A stretch of DNA of 64,000 nt from Clostridiales bacterium Firm_16 (GTDB lineage: Bacteria; Bacillota; Clostridia; Saccharofermentanales; Saccharofermentanaceae), in the NCBI GenBank assembly GCA_001604185.1, contig LVAV01000022.1, positions 179,808 to 243,807 on the forward strand. Reading direction: 5' to 3'. Positions 29,660-39,831 of the stretch are shown piece by piece (within the stretch, counting starts at the first letter, position 1; each line of letters begins with the position of its first letter). A program made the translations under genes and the position numbers. The notes under the pieces were generated by a model. That model saw only the letters and a program-made list of their open reading frames with translations. It made no database searches and was not told the DNA's origin.

Positions 29660-30853
29660 ATGAAGATCAACAAGAACTACCAGAACATTGAAGAAACCTA
29701 CCTGTTTTCGGAGATTGCCGAGCGGGTTCGAAAGTATATGGAACAGGATAAGGGCGCGGCCCTGATCAAGATGGGTATCGGAGATGTGACGCGTCCGCTT
29801 TGTAAGTCGGCAGTAGAAGCCATGATCCATGCGGCTGAGGAAATGGGAACTGCAGAAGGCTTCCATGGCTATGGCCCGGAACAAGGTTATTCTTTTCTCC
29901 GTGATGAGATCGCCGATTACTATCAGCGTACTTCCGGCGTAAAGGTGTTCAGCGATGAGATCTTCGTATCCGACGGTGCAAAGAGTGATATCGGTAATAT
30001 CCTGGATATCTTTGATAAGGATAATGTTGTTGCGGTAACGGATCCGGTCTATCCGGTGTATGTGGATACCAATGTCATGGCGGGACGAGAGGTCATCAAG
30101 CTTTCGGCATCTGCGGATAATGACTTCCTTCCTATGCCGTATCCGGGACTGGAGGCAGATATTATCTACCTTTGTTCTCCGAATAACCCGACAGGTGCAG
30201 CCTATGACAGGACACGGCTTCAGAAGTGGGTCGACTTTGCTAACGCACATGGCGCGGTGATCCTTTTCGACGCGGCATATGAATCTTTCATTACTGATGA
30301 GAATGTTCCGCGGACGATCTATGAGATGGAAGGTGCACGCTCCTGTGCCATCGAGTTCTGTTCTTTCTCTAAGACTGCAGGTTTCACGGGAACAAGATGT
30401 GGTTACACGGTTGTTCCGGAGAGCTTGATCCGGGATGGAGTACAGCTTCGTAAGATGTGGCTGCGTCGTCAGACTACGAAGTTCAATGGTGTTGCATATC
30501 CGGTACAGAGAGCAGCGGCTGCCTGTCTCAAGGGCCGCGGCTTAGAGGAGATCCAGGCGAATATTGCATACTATAAGGAAAATGCAAAGATCATTGCCGA
30601 TACTTTTACAGAATTGAAGTGGCCGTTTACCGGCGGCAAGAACTCCCCGTATATCTGGGTCAAGTGCCCGAACAATATGCCTTCCTGGACATTCTTTGAT
30701 GAGCTTCTTACCAAGGCGAATGTAATCTGTACTCCAGGTTCCGGTTTTGGTGAGTGCGGTGAAGGATATGTACGTTTTACATCCTTTAACACGCACGATA
30801 ACACCGTCGAAGCCATGAAGAGGATTCGAGAGATTTTTGGGCAAAATGAATAA
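29660..30853 (+). CDS. dapL: LL-diaminopimelate aminotransferase
   Basis: PLP class I/II aminotransferase that turns tetrahydrodipicolinate directly into LL-diaminopimelate with glutamate as amino donor. The 397-residue product shows LIKMGIGDVTRPL, EGFHGYGPEQGYSFLRDEIA, VSDGAKSDIGNI, YLCSPNNPTGAAYDR and the PLP lysine in EFCSFSKTAGFTGTRCGY (about residue 240). These are DapL rather than general AspC signatures. TAGGAGG is the ribosome site. DapL draws on the glutamate pool made by gltBD just downstream. Confidence 0.95.
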   Translation: MKINKNYQNIEETYLFSEIAERVRKYMEQDKGAALIKMGIGDVTRPLCKSAVEAMIHAAEEMGTAEGFHGYGPEQGYSFLRDEIADYYQRTSGVKVFSDEIFVSDGAKSDIGNILDIFDKDNVVAVTDPVYPVYVDTNVMAGREVIKLSASADNDFLPMPYPGLEADIIYLCSPNNPTGAAYDRTRLQKWVDFANAHGAVILFDAAYESFITDENVPRTIYEMEGARSCAIEFCSFSKTAGFTGTRCGYTVVPESLIRDGVQLRKMWLRRQTTKFNGVAYPVQRAAAACLKGRGLEEIQANIAYYKENAKIIADTFTELKWPFTGGKNSPYIWVKCPNNMPSWTFFDELLTKANVICTPGSGFGECGEGYVRFTSFNTHDNTVEAMKRIREIFGQNE

Positions 30854-30917
30854 TTCCAAATCTAGAAATGCAGAGATGAACAAATAATACATGTTTTTTA
30901 TCGTTTTTTAACCTAAC

Positions 30918-30949
30918 TTTTGCAAGTTGTTGCATGATAACTTGCAAAA
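30918..30949 (+). promoter_or_regulatory. Perfect 11-base inverted repeat over the gltB promoter (candidate operator)
   Basis: TTTTGCAAGTT (30918-30928), ten-base spacer, AACTTGCAAAA (30939-30949). The repeat covers the -35 box and most of the spacer of the gltB promoter, a position typical of a repressor site. No T run follows, so it is not a terminator. The half-site AACTTGCA recurs upstream of glnN at 27911. Confidence 0.6.
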
Positions 30950-30958
30950 TGATAATAT
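30930..30958 (+). promoter_or_regulatory. Promoter of gltBD
   Basis: TTGCAT (30930-30935), 17-base spacer, TAATAT (30953-30958). Transcription would begin near 30965, leaving a leader of about 135 bases. Confidence 0.6.
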
Positions 30959-30971
30959 GCTATCAACGAGA

Positions 30972-30987
30972 TTAGCAATGGTGCTAA
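30972..30987 (+). promoter_or_regulatory. Candidate ANTAR-binding hexaloop hairpin, gltB leader
   Basis: UUAGC-AAUGGU-GCUAA: a perfect five-pair stem with a six-base loop carrying A1 and G4, placed right after the predicted transcription start, as in glnN. GGUGCU from its loop and 3' stem (30980-30985) could instead pair with AGCACU at 31067-31072. Confidence 0.6.
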
Positions 30988-31093
30988 GTGTATTCGGGAA
31001 GCCGGTATGATGATCGGCAGGAAGTCCCGCATAGGCTGGTGCCACTGCGGTATAGTTCCTCCCCGGAGCACTTCTTGGATCTAAGGAGGAATT
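30988..31093 (+). promoter_or_regulatory. Structured gltB leader with an anti-Shine-Dalgarno segment
   Basis: After the hexaloop hairpin comes a nested stem (GGGA with TCCC enclosing GCCGGT and ATCGGC), then a GC-rich junction. AGTTCCTCC at 31054-31062 is complementary over nine bases (one G-U) to the gltB ribosome site GGAGGAATT at 31085-31093, so it can hide translation initiation. The strings GGGAA, CCCGC and GCCACTG occur in the order seen in cobalamin riboswitch cores, but no B12-box 3' part was found. Ligand, if any, unknown. Confidence 0.45.
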
Positions 31094-31100
31094 GATTGAT

Positions 31101-34100
31101 ATGATGCAAAAACAAGGACTTTACTCACCGGAATACGAGCACGACGCGTGTGGTATCGGTTTTGTAGTGAATATTCATGGTAAGAGAACGCATCAGACGG
31201 TAAAGGACGGTCTTCGTATCCTGGCGAATCTGGCCCACCGTGGTGGTGAAGGTTCGGACGAGAATACCGGTGATGGTGCAGGTATGCTCCTTCAGATCCC
31301 GGACACATTCTTCCGCAAGGTCTGCCGTAAGGAAGGAATCGAACTTCCGGCTCCGGGTGAATATGGTGTAGGTATGGTCTTCCTGCCGAGACAGTCCGAT
31401 GCAAGAGAAAAGTGCATGCGCGTCATCAGCCAGGCTGTGGAAGAAGAAGGACAAGTGGTTCTGGGCTGGAGAGATACACCGGTCAACGAAGGACTGATCG
31501 GAAATACAGCGAAAGAGAACCGTCCATATATCGTTCAGCTTTTCGTCGGCAGAGGACAAGGCACGGATGCCGGTATTTCCTTCGACAGAAAGCTTTATGT
31601 GATCCGTAAGAAACTCGAGAAGAAGACCATCGAACTGAAGGAAGATGATCCTCGTTATTTCTATTTTGCAAGTTTCTCAACAAGAACTATCGTATATAAG
31701 GGTATGCTGACACCGGAACAGATGGATGCGTTCTATCTGGATCTGAAGGATCTTTCTTTCGATTCGGCACTGGCGCTTGTCCATTCCCGTTACAGCACAA
31801 ACACATTCCCGAGCTGGGAACGTGCGCATCCATACCGTTACCTGATCCACAATGGTGAGATCAATACTCTGCGCGGAAACATCAATGCTATGTATGCAAG
31901 ATCCGCATCGATCCAATCCAGTGCTTTTGACAAAGATGATATGGATAAGGTACTGCCGATCATCAACCCGAATGGCAGCGACTCCGCTATGTTCGATAAC
32001 ACACTTGAGTTCCTGACATTGTGCGGAAGAAGCCTGGCAGAAACCGCCATGATGATGGTTCCGGAACCGTGGAGCAAGCATTCCCAGATGGATGAAGACC
32101 TGAAGGGCTTCTACGAGTATAACAGTATGTTGATGGAGCCCTGGGATGGTCCGGCAGCACTGGCTTTTACAGATGGTAGAAGTATTGTGGCGACCCTGGA
32201 TAGAAACGGTCTTCGTCCGGCAAGATACGTGGTGACCAGTGATGGTTATGTCATCCTTTCTTCTGAGGCAGGTGTTCTGCCAATCGCGGAAGACCGTGTG
32301 ATCTCCAAGAACCGTCTGCGTCCGGGCCGTATGCTTCTGATCGATACGGAAGCAGGTCGTATCATTACCAACGAAGAAATCAAGAAGAAGGTTGCATCTG
32401 CTCATCCATACAAGCAGTGGGTAGAGGATAATATGGTGAAGCTTTCTGACCTGGTAGACGATTATAAGGCAGATGCCAAGACATCGGCCAAGGGAGCAAA
32501 GAGTAAGTCCGCCAAGGCAGAATCGGCAGTTAAGGAAATCGAAGTACAGCAGAAGATGTTCGGCTATACTTACGAAGATATCCGTAAGATGGTCATTCCG
32601 ATGGCCAAGGATGGAAATGAAGCCATCGGTGCTATGGGTAACGATAGTCCGATCGCAGTACTTTCCGATAAGCCGCAGCTTCTTTATAACTACTTCAAGC
32701 AGCTGTTCGCTCAGGTCACCAACCCGCCGATCGACTGCATCCGCGAGGACATTGTCATCATGGAGCGTATGTATCTCGGAAACGAAGGAAATATTATCGA
32801 ACCGAAGGCAACGGATGCACGTCATATCGCGCTGCCGTGTCCGATCCTGAAGGACGAAGAACTGGCTGCTGTGAAGAACTGCAAGAGAAAGGGATTTAAA
32901 TCAGTCGTACTGCCGATCCTTTTCGAGGCGAACGGTGACGGACATACGCTTGAGAAGGCAATGGATGCACTTTGTAAAGCGGCATCGGAAGCCGTAGAGA
33001 AGGGCACCAACATTCTTGTTCTCAGCGACCGTGATGCGGATGCGGACAGAAGCCCGATCCCGGCTCTGCTGGCTGTTTCCGGACTGCATCAGCATCTGGT
33101 AAGAAAAGGACAACGTCACATGACTTCCATCGTGCTGGAGTCCGGTGAACCTCGTGAAGTTCATCACTTTGCATTGCTTGTCGGTTACGGCGCTTCCGCG
33201 ATCAACCCGTATATGGCTTATGCGACAATCGCAGATGAGATCGCTCATGGCAGACTGGACAAGGATACGGAAGTGGCGATCGATAACTACATTTCCGCAG
33301 CACGTCATGGTATCGTTAAGATCCTGTCTAAGATGGGTATCTCCGCGGTAAAGAGTTACCAAGGCGCCCAGATCTTCGAAGCCCTGGGTATCGGCGAAGA
33401 TGTGATCGATAAGTATTTCACATCCACAACTTCCCGTATCGGCGGTATTGGTCTGGAAGAGATCGCTAAAGAAGTAGATGCCCGTATGCAGGCAGCCTTT
33501 AAGACAGACAGCACACAGCCTGGTCTGGAGACCGGTGGTGTTTACCAGTGGAGAAAAGACGGTGAGTACCATATGTTCAACCCGAACACGATCTACCGTC
33601 TTCAGAATGCCGTACGTAAGGGTGACTACAACCTCTTTAAGGAATACAGTAAGGCACTGAACGAAGAGAATACACGCCTTTGCACTATCCGTGGCCTATT
33701 GGAATTTGTTCCGGCAAAAGAACCGATCTCTATCTATGAGGTCGAGTCCGTGGAGAGCATCGTGAAGCGATTCAAGACAGGTGCTATGTCCTATGGTTCT
33801 ATCAGTAAGGAAGCCCATGAGGCACTGGCAATCGCCATGAACCGTCTCGGTGGTAAGAGTAACACCGGTGAAGGTGGTGAGGATCCGGAAAGATACGAAC
33901 GTCTTTCGAACGGTGATTCAAAGATGAGTGCGATCAAGCAGGTCGCATCCGGTAGATTCGGTGTTACCTCTGATTATCTGGTACATGCCAAGGAGATCCA
34001 GATCAAGATGGCGCAAGGTGCAAAGCCGGGTGAAGGTGGTCAGCTGCCGGCCGGTAAGGTGTATCCTTGGATCGCCAAGACCCGTCACTCTACTCCGGGT

Positions 34101-35882
34101 GTAGGTCTGATCTCTCCGCCGCCGCATCATGATATCTATTCGATCGAGGATCTGGCTGAGCTGATCCATGACTTGAAGAACGCGAACCGCTTTGCAAGAA
34201 TTAATGTCAAACTGGTTTCTGAAGTGGGTGTCGGTACTATCGCCGCAGGTGTTGCCAAGGCCCGTGCGGATGTGGTCCTGATCTCCGGTTACGATGGAGG
34301 TACAGGTGCTGCTCCGAGAACGTCGATCCGTCATGCGGGTCTTCCTTGGGAACTGGGTGTAGCGGAAGCTCACCAGACATTGCTTCTGAATGATCTGCGT
34401 TCCCGTATTACAGTAGAAACAGACGGTAAGCTCTTGACAGGTCGTGATGTTGCCATTGCCTGCCTGCTGGGTGCAGAGGAATTCGGTTTCGCAACAGGAC
34501 CGCTGGTTGCTCTGGGTTGCGCCATGATGCGTGTATGTAACCTGGATACCTGTCCTTTCGGTGTTGCGACACAGAACCCGAAGCTGCGTGCCAAGTTCGA
34601 AGGTAAGCCGGAATATGTTGTAAACTTCATGCGTTTCATCGCAGAAGAACTCCGTGAGATCATGGCTCAGCTTGGATTCAGAACCATCGATGAGATGGTC
34701 GGCCGTTCGGATATGCTCCGTGTCAACAAGGCCATCAAGTTCTGGAAATCTTCCGGAATCGATCTTTCTGCATTGCTTTATCGTCCGCAGCTGGATTCTA
34801 CGGTGAAGACACATCATGTCCAGGCTCAGGATCACAAGCTGGAAGATACACTGGATTATAAGGTATTGATCCCACTTTCCGAGCCGGCGATCAACGGTGA
34901 CCAGAAAGTTGAGCTTTCTCTGGAGATCCATAACACTGACCGTGCCGCCGGTACACAGCTTGGTTCGGCTATCACCCGTGTTCACGGGGACAAGGGTCTG
35001 CCGGAAGATTCCATCGACGTACACTTCCGCGGATCTGCAGGACAAAGCTTCGGTGCCTTTATTCCGAAGGGCCTGACACTGCGTCTCGAGGGTGAAGCCA
35101 ATGACTATCTTGGAAAAGGACTGTCCGGTGGTAAGATCGTGGTCCATAAGGATCAGGAAGCGACATTCCGTTCTGAAGAAAATACCATTATCGGTAACGT
35201 GGCACTCTATGGTGCTACATCCGGTACTGCATATATCAGCGGTATTGCAGGTGAACGTTTCTGCGTAAGAAACAGTGGCGCGACTGCCGTCGTAGAAGGC
35301 GTCGGTGATCACGGCTGCGAATACATGACAGGTGGCCGTGTTATCGTCCTTGGACCTACGGGCAGAAACTTCGCAGCCGGTATGTCCGGTGGTATCGCTT
35401 ATGTATACGATGCTAACAGTGATTTCGCAGTCAGATGCAATCAGGAGATGGTAGAGCTGCTGCCGTTGTCTGATCCGGAAGAGATCGAGTTTGTAAGAAC
35501 ACAGATCAGTGCGCATGTACAAAATACCAACAGTACATATGCCGAGCATATCCTGACCAACTTCGATGATCTGATCGGTCGTTTCGTGAAAGTTCTGCCT
35601 CATGATTACGCGAAGTTCAACGAGAAACTGGCAGAGGTCAAGAGCCAGGGTTACGACGGTGATGAAGCACTGATGATGGCCTTCGAACTGGCTACCGGAA
35701 AAGTAGAAGCTCCGGTCAAGGTAGTGGAAGATGCCAAGCCTGCCACAGTAAAGAAGGCCGCTCCGAAGAAGACTGCAGCCAAGGCGCCGGCAGCTAAGAA
35801 GACAGTAAGTACGAAGAAGACGGCAAGTGCCAAGAAGCCTGCTTCCTCAAAGACAGGTAAAGGAGGGAAGAGCAATGGGTAA
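31101..35882 (+). CDS. gltB: Glutamate synthase (NADPH) large subunit with a lysine-rich C-terminal tail
   Basis: Transfers the glutamine amide to 2-oxoglutarate, giving two glutamates. The start at 31101 lies 11 bases after GGAGG (another ATG follows at 31104). The 1593-residue chain has the Ntn glutaminase Cys in [32 protein letters not shown]; the FMN/synthase domain ([59 protein letters not shown]); the 3Fe-4S cysteines ([13 protein letters not shown]); and the C-terminal beta-helix ([16 protein letters not shown]). Two additions are unusual: a Lys/Ala/Ser-rich insert at about residues 455-480 and a final 60-residue tail with 17 lysines. Stop overlaps gltD by eight bases (ATGGGTAA). Confidence 0.97.
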   Translation: MMQKQGLYSPEYEHDACGIGFVVNIHGKRTHQTVKDGLRILANLAHRGGEGSDENTGDGAGMLLQIPDTFFRKVCRKEGIELPAPGEYGVGMVFLPRQSDAREKCMRVISQAVEEEGQVVLGWRDTPVNEGLIGNTAKENRPYIVQLFVGRGQGTDAGISFDRKLYVIRKKLEKKTIELKEDDPRYFYFASFSTRTIVYKGMLTPEQMDAFYLDLKDLSFDSALALVHSRYSTNTFPSWERAHPYRYLIHNGEINTLRGNINAMYARSASIQSSAFDKDDMDKVLPIINPNGSDSAMFDNTLEFLTLCGRSLAETAMMMVPEPWSKHSQMDEDLKGFYEYNSMLMEPWDGPAALAFTDGRSIVATLDRNGLRPARYVVTSDGYVILSSEAGVLPIAEDRVISKNRLRPGRMLLIDTEAGRIITNEEIKKKVASAHPYKQWVEDNMVKLSDLVDDYKADAKTSAKGAKSKSAKAESAVKEIEVQQKMFGYTYEDIRKMVIPMAKDGNEAIGAMGNDSPIAVLSDKPQLLYNYFKQLFAQVTNPPIDCIREDIVIMERMYLGNEGNIIEPKATDARHIALPCPILKDEELAAVKNCKRKGFKSVVLPILFEANGDGHTLEKAMDALCKAASEAVEKGTNILVLSDRDADADRSPIPALLAVSGLHQHLVRKGQRHMTSIVLESGEPREVHHFALLVGYGASAINPYMAYATIADEIAHGRLDKDTEVAIDNYISAARHGIVKILSKMGISAVKSYQGAQIFEALGIGEDVIDKYFTSTTSRIGGIGLEEIAKEVDARMQAAFKTDSTQPGLETGGVYQWRKDGEYHMFNPNTIYRLQNAVRKGDYNLFKEYSKALNEENTRLCTIRGLLEFVPAKEPISIYEVESVESIVKRFKTGAMSYGSISKEAHEALAIAMNRLGGKSNTGEGGEDPERYERLSNGDSKMSAIKQVASGRFGVTSDYLVHAKEIQIKMAQGAKPGEGGQLPAGKVYPWIAKTRHSTPGVGLISPPPHHDIYSIEDLAELIHDLKNANRFARINVKLVSEVGVGTIAAGVAKARADVVLISGYDGGTGAAPRTSIRHAGLPWELGVAEAHQTLLLNDLRSRITVETDGKLLTGRDVAIACLLGAEEFGFATGPLVALGCAMMRVCNLDTCPFGVATQNPKLRAKFEGKPEYVVNFMRFIAEELREIMAQLGFRTIDEMVGRSDMLRVNKAIKFWKSSGIDLSALLYRPQLDSTVKTHHVQAQDHKLEDTLDYKVLIPLSEPAINGDQKVELSLEIHNTDRAAGTQLGSAITRVHGDKGLPEDSIDVHFRGSAGQSFGAFIPKGLTLRLEGEANDYLGKGLSGGKIVVHKDQEATFRSEENTIIGNVALYGATSGTAYISGIAGERFCVRNSGATAVVEGVGDHGCEYMTGGRVIVLGPTGRNFAAGMSGGIAYVYDANSDFAVRCNQEMVELLPLSDPEEIEFVRTQISAHVQNTNSTYAEHILTNFDDLIGRFVKVLPHDYAKFNEKLAEVKSQGYDGDEALMMAFELATGKVEAPVKVVEDAKPATVKKAAPKKTAAKAPAAKKTVSTKKTASAKKPASSKTGKGGKSNG

Positions 35883-37386
35883 GAACACCGGATTTCTTGA
35901 GTATGAAAGAGCGATCGGCCCGGATCGAGAGATCAAGGATCGTGTACGCGACTACCGTGAAGTACATCAGATCTATCAGAGCGAAGAAGCGGCCAGAACA
36001 CAGGGCGCACGCTGTATGGACTGTGGTGTCCCGTTCTGTCAGACCGGTATGTTCCTGGGCCGTGGTGCCACCGGTTGTCCGCTTTCCAACCTCATTCCTG
36101 AGTTTAATGATCTTCTTTATCAGGGTCACTATGAGGATGCTTACAGAAGACTTCGCAAGACCAACGGATTCCCGGAATTCACGGGTCGTGTCTGTCCGGC
36201 ACTTTGCGAAGGTGCCTGCACCTGTGGTCATAACTTCGCTTCCACTTCCGTAAGAAACAACGAGTGGTACTTGTCTGAGACTGCATGGAAGACAGGAAAC
36301 ATGAAGCCGAATCCGCCGAAGTCCAGAACCGGAAAGAAGGTAGCGGTCATCGGTTCCGGTCCGTCCGGTCTGTCCTGTGCCGATCAGCTGAATCGTGCCG
36401 GTCATACTGTAACGGTATTTGAAAGAGCCGATCGTCCGGGTGGACTTCTGATGTACGGTATTCCGAACATGAAGCTGGATAAACAAGTCATTCTGCGTCG
36501 CGTGAAACTGATGGAAGAAGAAGGAATTACTTTCCGTACCGGTGTGGAAGTCGGAAACGATATCACGATCGAAGAGATCCGAAGCAGTTTCGATGCCGTA
36601 GTACTTTGCTGCGGTGCGACAAAACCGAGAAACCTTGTGGTGGAAGGAAGAGAACTGAAGGGAATCCACTTCGCAGTTGATTATCTGCGCACCAACACGC
36701 AAGCGCTTTTCGCAAAGGATCATTTCGATAAAGCAGGTCCGGCACCGGATCTGGCCATCTCTGCCAAGGGTAAACATGTGGTCATCATCGGCGGTGGTGA
36801 TACCGGTACAGACTGCTCTGCTACGGCAGTGCGTCAGGGCGCTAAGAGCGTGACACAGCTGGAGATCATGGGACCGCTTCCGGAGACCCGTGCCGAGAAC
36901 AACCCGTGGCCGGAGTATCCTTTCGTGAAGAAGACAGATTATGGTCAGGAAGAAGTGGCCTATGTCTACGGAGAAGATCCGAGACAATACTTCATGTCCA
37001 CGGAGAAGTTTATCGGCGATTCCAAAGGAAATGTCAAGAAACTGCAGGTGGTACAGGTTGCCTGGCAGAAAGATGAGAAGACCGGACGTACGGTTCCGGT
37101 ACCGATCGACGCAACAAGACGCACTATCGATGCGGACCTGGTCATCCTGGCGATGGGCTTCCTGGGACCGGAAGACCTGATCCCTTCCAGACTCTCTCTG
37201 GAACGTGATGCCCGAAGCAATGTCAGTGCGGAGTTCGGTAAATTCGCTACCAACGTGCAGGGCGTATTCGCTGCGGGAGATATGAGAAGAGGCCAGTCCC
37301 TCGTTGTATGGGCTTTGACCGAAGGCCGCGGCGCGGCAAGAGCGTGCGATAACTATCTTATGAAGGGACATGGTACCTTGTCCTGA
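35875..37386 (+). CDS. gltD: Glutamate synthase small subunit
   Basis: FAD- and NADPH-dependent subunit that feeds electrons to GltB. The start at 35875 follows AAAGGAGGG; a longer in-frame start lies inside gltB. The 503-residue protein has the N-terminal iron-sulfur cysteines ([35 protein letters not shown]), the FAD motif [17 protein letters not shown] (about residue 149), [16 protein letters not shown], a second nucleotide site [22 protein letters not shown] and the C-terminal [19 protein letters not shown]. Coupled to gltB by an eight-base overlap. Confidence 0.97.
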   Translation: MGKNTGFLEYERAIGPDREIKDRVRDYREVHQIYQSEEAARTQGARCMDCGVPFCQTGMFLGRGATGCPLSNLIPEFNDLLYQGHYEDAYRRLRKTNGFPEFTGRVCPALCEGACTCGHNFASTSVRNNEWYLSETAWKTGNMKPNPPKSRTGKKVAVIGSGPSGLSCADQLNRAGHTVTVFERADRPGGLLMYGIPNMKLDKQVILRRVKLMEEEGITFRTGVEVGNDITIEEIRSSFDAVVLCCGATKPRNLVVEGRELKGIHFAVDYLRTNTQALFAKDHFDKAGPAPDLAISAKGKHVVIIGGGDTGTDCSATAVRQGAKSVTQLEIMGPLPETRAENNPWPEYPFVKKTDYGQEEVAYVYGEDPRQYFMSTEKFIGDSKGNVKKLQVVQVAWQKDEKTGRTVPVPIDATRRTIDADLVILAMGFLGPEDLIPSRLSLERDARSNVSAEFGKFATNVQGVFAAGDMRRGQSLVVWALTEGRGAARACDNYLMKGHGTLS

Positions 37387-37450
37387 CAGATTCATGACCA
37401 CGAAAATATGGTACACTGAATGAAGAATTGAGTGAAAGGTACCGTTTTTC

Positions 37451-38530
37451 GTGAGCAGGGAATCATCTGAAAAATCCAAAGCAGGGAGTTCTGAAGGCTA
37501 TAACTACAGTATTGCTTTCATGAAGGTTTTCTTCAGCTTCCTGGTGGTATGTTGTCATTATTGGAGACCGACAGATGCAGATCCTTATCCGGTCGCAGCG
37601 ATGTTGCGACTGATCGGAGTTGCGGTGCCGGTCTTCATTGTTACGTCCTTTTTCCTGACTTCGAAAATCTATATCGAACAGGATTCTGCAAAAATGAAGA
37701 AACGACTCTGGCGCCTGGCTTTCCCGCATGTTGCCTGGGGAATACTGTATTTTGTGGGTTATTATCTGATCGATCTTCTGATCAAGGCCTGCTCCTGGAA
37801 GGACGGACTTCGGCTGGACCTGTCCTTTAAGGATCTTCTGTGGCAGCTGGGACTCGGATCTTCGGAGAAGCTCTGTCCGCAGTTGTGGTATCAGTTCGTG
37901 ATGCTGGTCATGACACTGGTGATCTGGTTACTGTTTAAGATGGGGAAGAAGATCACGCCCTATGTTCTTCTGGGACTTTCGGCGGTGATGCTGTTCCTGC
38001 AGTATTCCGGACTGAATTTCAAAGCTTTCGGCGCCATGCGGTACGAGATGCGGTATCCGCTGGGAAGACTATGTGAGATGTTTCCCTTCGTGTGTGTGGG
38101 TATATTCCTCGCACTTGGCGTGATGAAGATCCTCAGTAAACAACGGGTCATCACATGTGCGGTTTCTTTGGTCGCGATGGTCATTATCGGTATCTTCAAA
38201 CTCTTTACGACCATGCCTGAGAGCTTCACCTATGGCGGAATTTTCACCCTGGTATATGGAACACTGACATTTCTGTTTTTCTATACGCTGCCCTTCGAGA
38301 AACTGCCGGAGATCCTTCGCATATGCATTCAATTTCTGGCAAAATACAGTTTCGGTATCTACTGTATCCATTTCGGAGTTGGGTACTGCTGGAATGCAGT
38401 CCTTTGCCGCAGATTCGGATGGGAAAGCGGTTCGATTATTGAATGTCTGGCTATCTATCTGATCTCATTGATCGTTGCCTTCGGGATAAGCCGGATACCG
38501 GGAAAATATTACCGACAACTGGTGGAATAA
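37451..38530 (+). CDS. Membrane acyltransferase (acyltransferase 3 family)
   Basis: A 359-residue protein with about ten hydrophobic segments. The opening YNYSIAFMKVFFSFLVVCCHYWRP carries the conserved His of the acyltransferase 3 family in its first membrane helix, and the pattern of short loops and a C-terminal KYSFGIYCIHF segment also fits. Such enzymes O-acetylate or O-succinylate cell-surface glycans. The start is a GTG at 37451, about 11 bases after GTGAAAGG, so a shorter start is possible. Context (next to a CapA-like protein) suggests envelope work; the exact acceptor is unknown. Confidence 0.75.
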   Translation: MSRESSEKSKAGSSEGYNYSIAFMKVFFSFLVVCCHYWRPTDADPYPVAAMLRLIGVAVPVFIVTSFFLTSKIYIEQDSAKMKKRLWRLAFPHVAWGILYFVGYYLIDLLIKACSWKDGLRLDLSFKDLLWQLGLGSSEKLCPQLWYQFVMLVMTLVIWLLFKMGKKITPYVLLGLSAVMLFLQYSGLNFKAFGAMRYEMRYPLGRLCEMFPFVCVGIFLALGVMKILSKQRVITCAVSLVAMVIIGIFKLFTTMPESFTYGGIFTLVYGTLTFLFFYTLPFEKLPEILRICIQFLAKYSFGIYCIHFGVGYCWNAVLCRRFGWESGSIIECLAIYLISLIVAFGISRIPGKYYRQLVE

Positions 38531-38602
38531 TTCGAGTAGCGAAGAAGGATTCTTATGCTATACTGAATTCTGTGTAGTGATGGGAAAGGAGTAATCAGGG
38601 CA

Positions 38603-39757
38603 TTGAAAAAGTTCTTCAGCATGATCAGTATCCTTCTGATATTATGCTTACTTCCCATACCTGTAATGGCCGAAGAAGAGTCGGTCGCGACCCTTATTGC
38701 AGTCGGGGATAACCTGTATCACGAGAAAGTTATCAATTCCGGTAAACAGGAAGACGGTTCCTATAACTTCGACGCGGTATATGCCAATGTGAAGGACTAT
38801 ATCGCTGATGCGGATATCAAGGTCATCAACCAGGAAGTGGTATTATCCGGAGATTCCTCGAAATGGGGAGGATTCCCGTCTTTTGCCTGTCCGCTGGAAG
38901 TAGGAGAAGCGGTAGTCCGTGCCGGATTCAACGTCGTGACCCATGCGACCAATCACAGCTGGGACCGTGGTAAAGACGGCGCCCTGGAGACGATCTCTTT
39001 CTGGAAAAATCAGGATGTACTTCTGACAGGTATGTACGACTGTCAGGAAGATTACGACAATATCGTAGTGGGCGAGTACAACGGAATTCGTGTGGCTTTC
39101 CTGAACTATACCTACGGACTGAACGGAAGTGTGCTTCCGAAGGACAGTAAATTCATGGTCAAACTCCTGAATATGGATCTGGTGACGTCTGAGATCGCCC
39201 GTGCCCGAGACGTGGCGGATGTCGTCATTGTTTTCCCGCACTGGGGAGAAGAATATAAGAACGATCCTAACGCGGCGCAGAAAACGATGGCCCAGCAGAT
39301 GGCCGATGCCGGTGCCGACCTGATCATCGGGTGTCATCCACATGTGATCCAGCCACTGGAGAATATCGTCTCAGCTGACGGAAGAAATGTGCCGTGTTTT
39401 TATTCTCTGGGCAATTTCGTAGCGAATATGATCCGCGCGGAGAAGTGCGTGGAAGCCATGGCCAAGGTCCGGATCAAGAAGGTAGGCGATAAAGTTACAA
39501 TCGAATCGGCTCAGGCGGTTCCTATGGTGAACTTTATGGATGTAGCAACGAAGTACTATACCGTCTATATGGCGGATGATTATACAGAAGAGATCGCCAA
39601 GCTTCATGCCAACGGAGGGCTGAAGCCCTGGGTGGTGGATGACATATGGGAGAAGACTTTCAAGAATTATGACTGCCGTATGGATTCCGGCCTCATTATG
39701 AAAAGAAAATGCTGGAAGTTCATCAAAGTCCTGCTGGAGTGGAATTACTTCCGATAG
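38603..39757 (+). CDS. CapA-like secreted metallophosphatase-fold protein
   Basis: A 384-residue exported protein: signal peptide MKKFFSMISILLILCLLPIPVMA, cut near residue 23. The PGA_cap domain follows: LIAVGDNLYHEKV (metal-binding Asp), INQEVVLSGD, THATNHSWDRGKDG, VVIVFPHWGEEY and DLIIGCHPHVIQPLE, the standard series of calcineurin-like metal ligands. The start codon is TTG, 11 bases after AAAGGAG, and an extended -10 (TGCTATACT) lies near 38555-38563. CapA relatives act in poly-gamma-glutamate or other surface polymer handling; without capB/capC nearby the role here is unresolved. Confidence 0.82.
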   Translation: MKKFFSMISILLILCLLPIPVMAEEESVATLIAVGDNLYHEKVINSGKQEDGSYNFDAVYANVKDYIADADIKVINQEVVLSGDSSKWGGFPSFACPLEVGEAVVRAGFNVVTHATNHSWDRGKDGALETISFWKNQDVLLTGMYDCQEDYDNIVVGEYNGIRVAFLNYTYGLNGSVLPKDSKFMVKLLNMDLVTSEIARARDVADVVIVFPHWGEEYKNDPNAAQKTMAQQMADAGADLIIGCHPHVIQPLENIVSADGRNVPCFYSLGNFVANMIRAEKCVEAMAKVRIKKVGDKVTIESAQAVPMVNFMDVATKYYTVYMADDYTEEIAKLHANGGLKPWVVDDIWEKTFKNYDCRMDSGLIMKRKCWKFIKVLLEWNYFR

Positions 39758-39771
39758 AACCCGAAAAAATA

Positions 39772-39806
39772 ACGGATCCGTTGAATGAACGGATCCGTCT
39801 TTTTTA
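39772..39806 (+). terminator. Strong intrinsic terminator after the CapA-like gene
   Basis: ACGGATCCGT (39772-39781) and ACGGATCCGT (39789-39798) form a perfect ten-base stem with a seven-base loop, followed by CTTTTTT. It ends the rightward unit and, being palindromic, can stop leftward reading from the convergent ECF gene less well, as no T run lies on that side. Confidence 0.9.
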
Positions 39807-39831
39807 TCTTTTCTTACGAGGGGGTGGCCGC

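Noticed and set aside
31031..31052. T-box antiterminator sequence in the gltB leader
   Set aside because: TGGTGCCACTGCGG has an interrupted T-box core and there is no stem I, specifier loop or following terminator with a T run.
30988..31080. A complete cobalamin riboswitch upstream of gltB
   Set aside because: Only three short core strings match; the 3' B12-box strand and the expected length of about 180-200 bases are absent, and glutamate synthase is not a usual target. Kept only as a possible resemblance.
33918..35603. Long open frame of about 560 codons on the minus strand opposite gltB
   Set aside because: Antisense shadow of gltB with no recognisable motif or ribosome site; the same holds for those at 8324-9901, 28847-30250 and 35794-37479.
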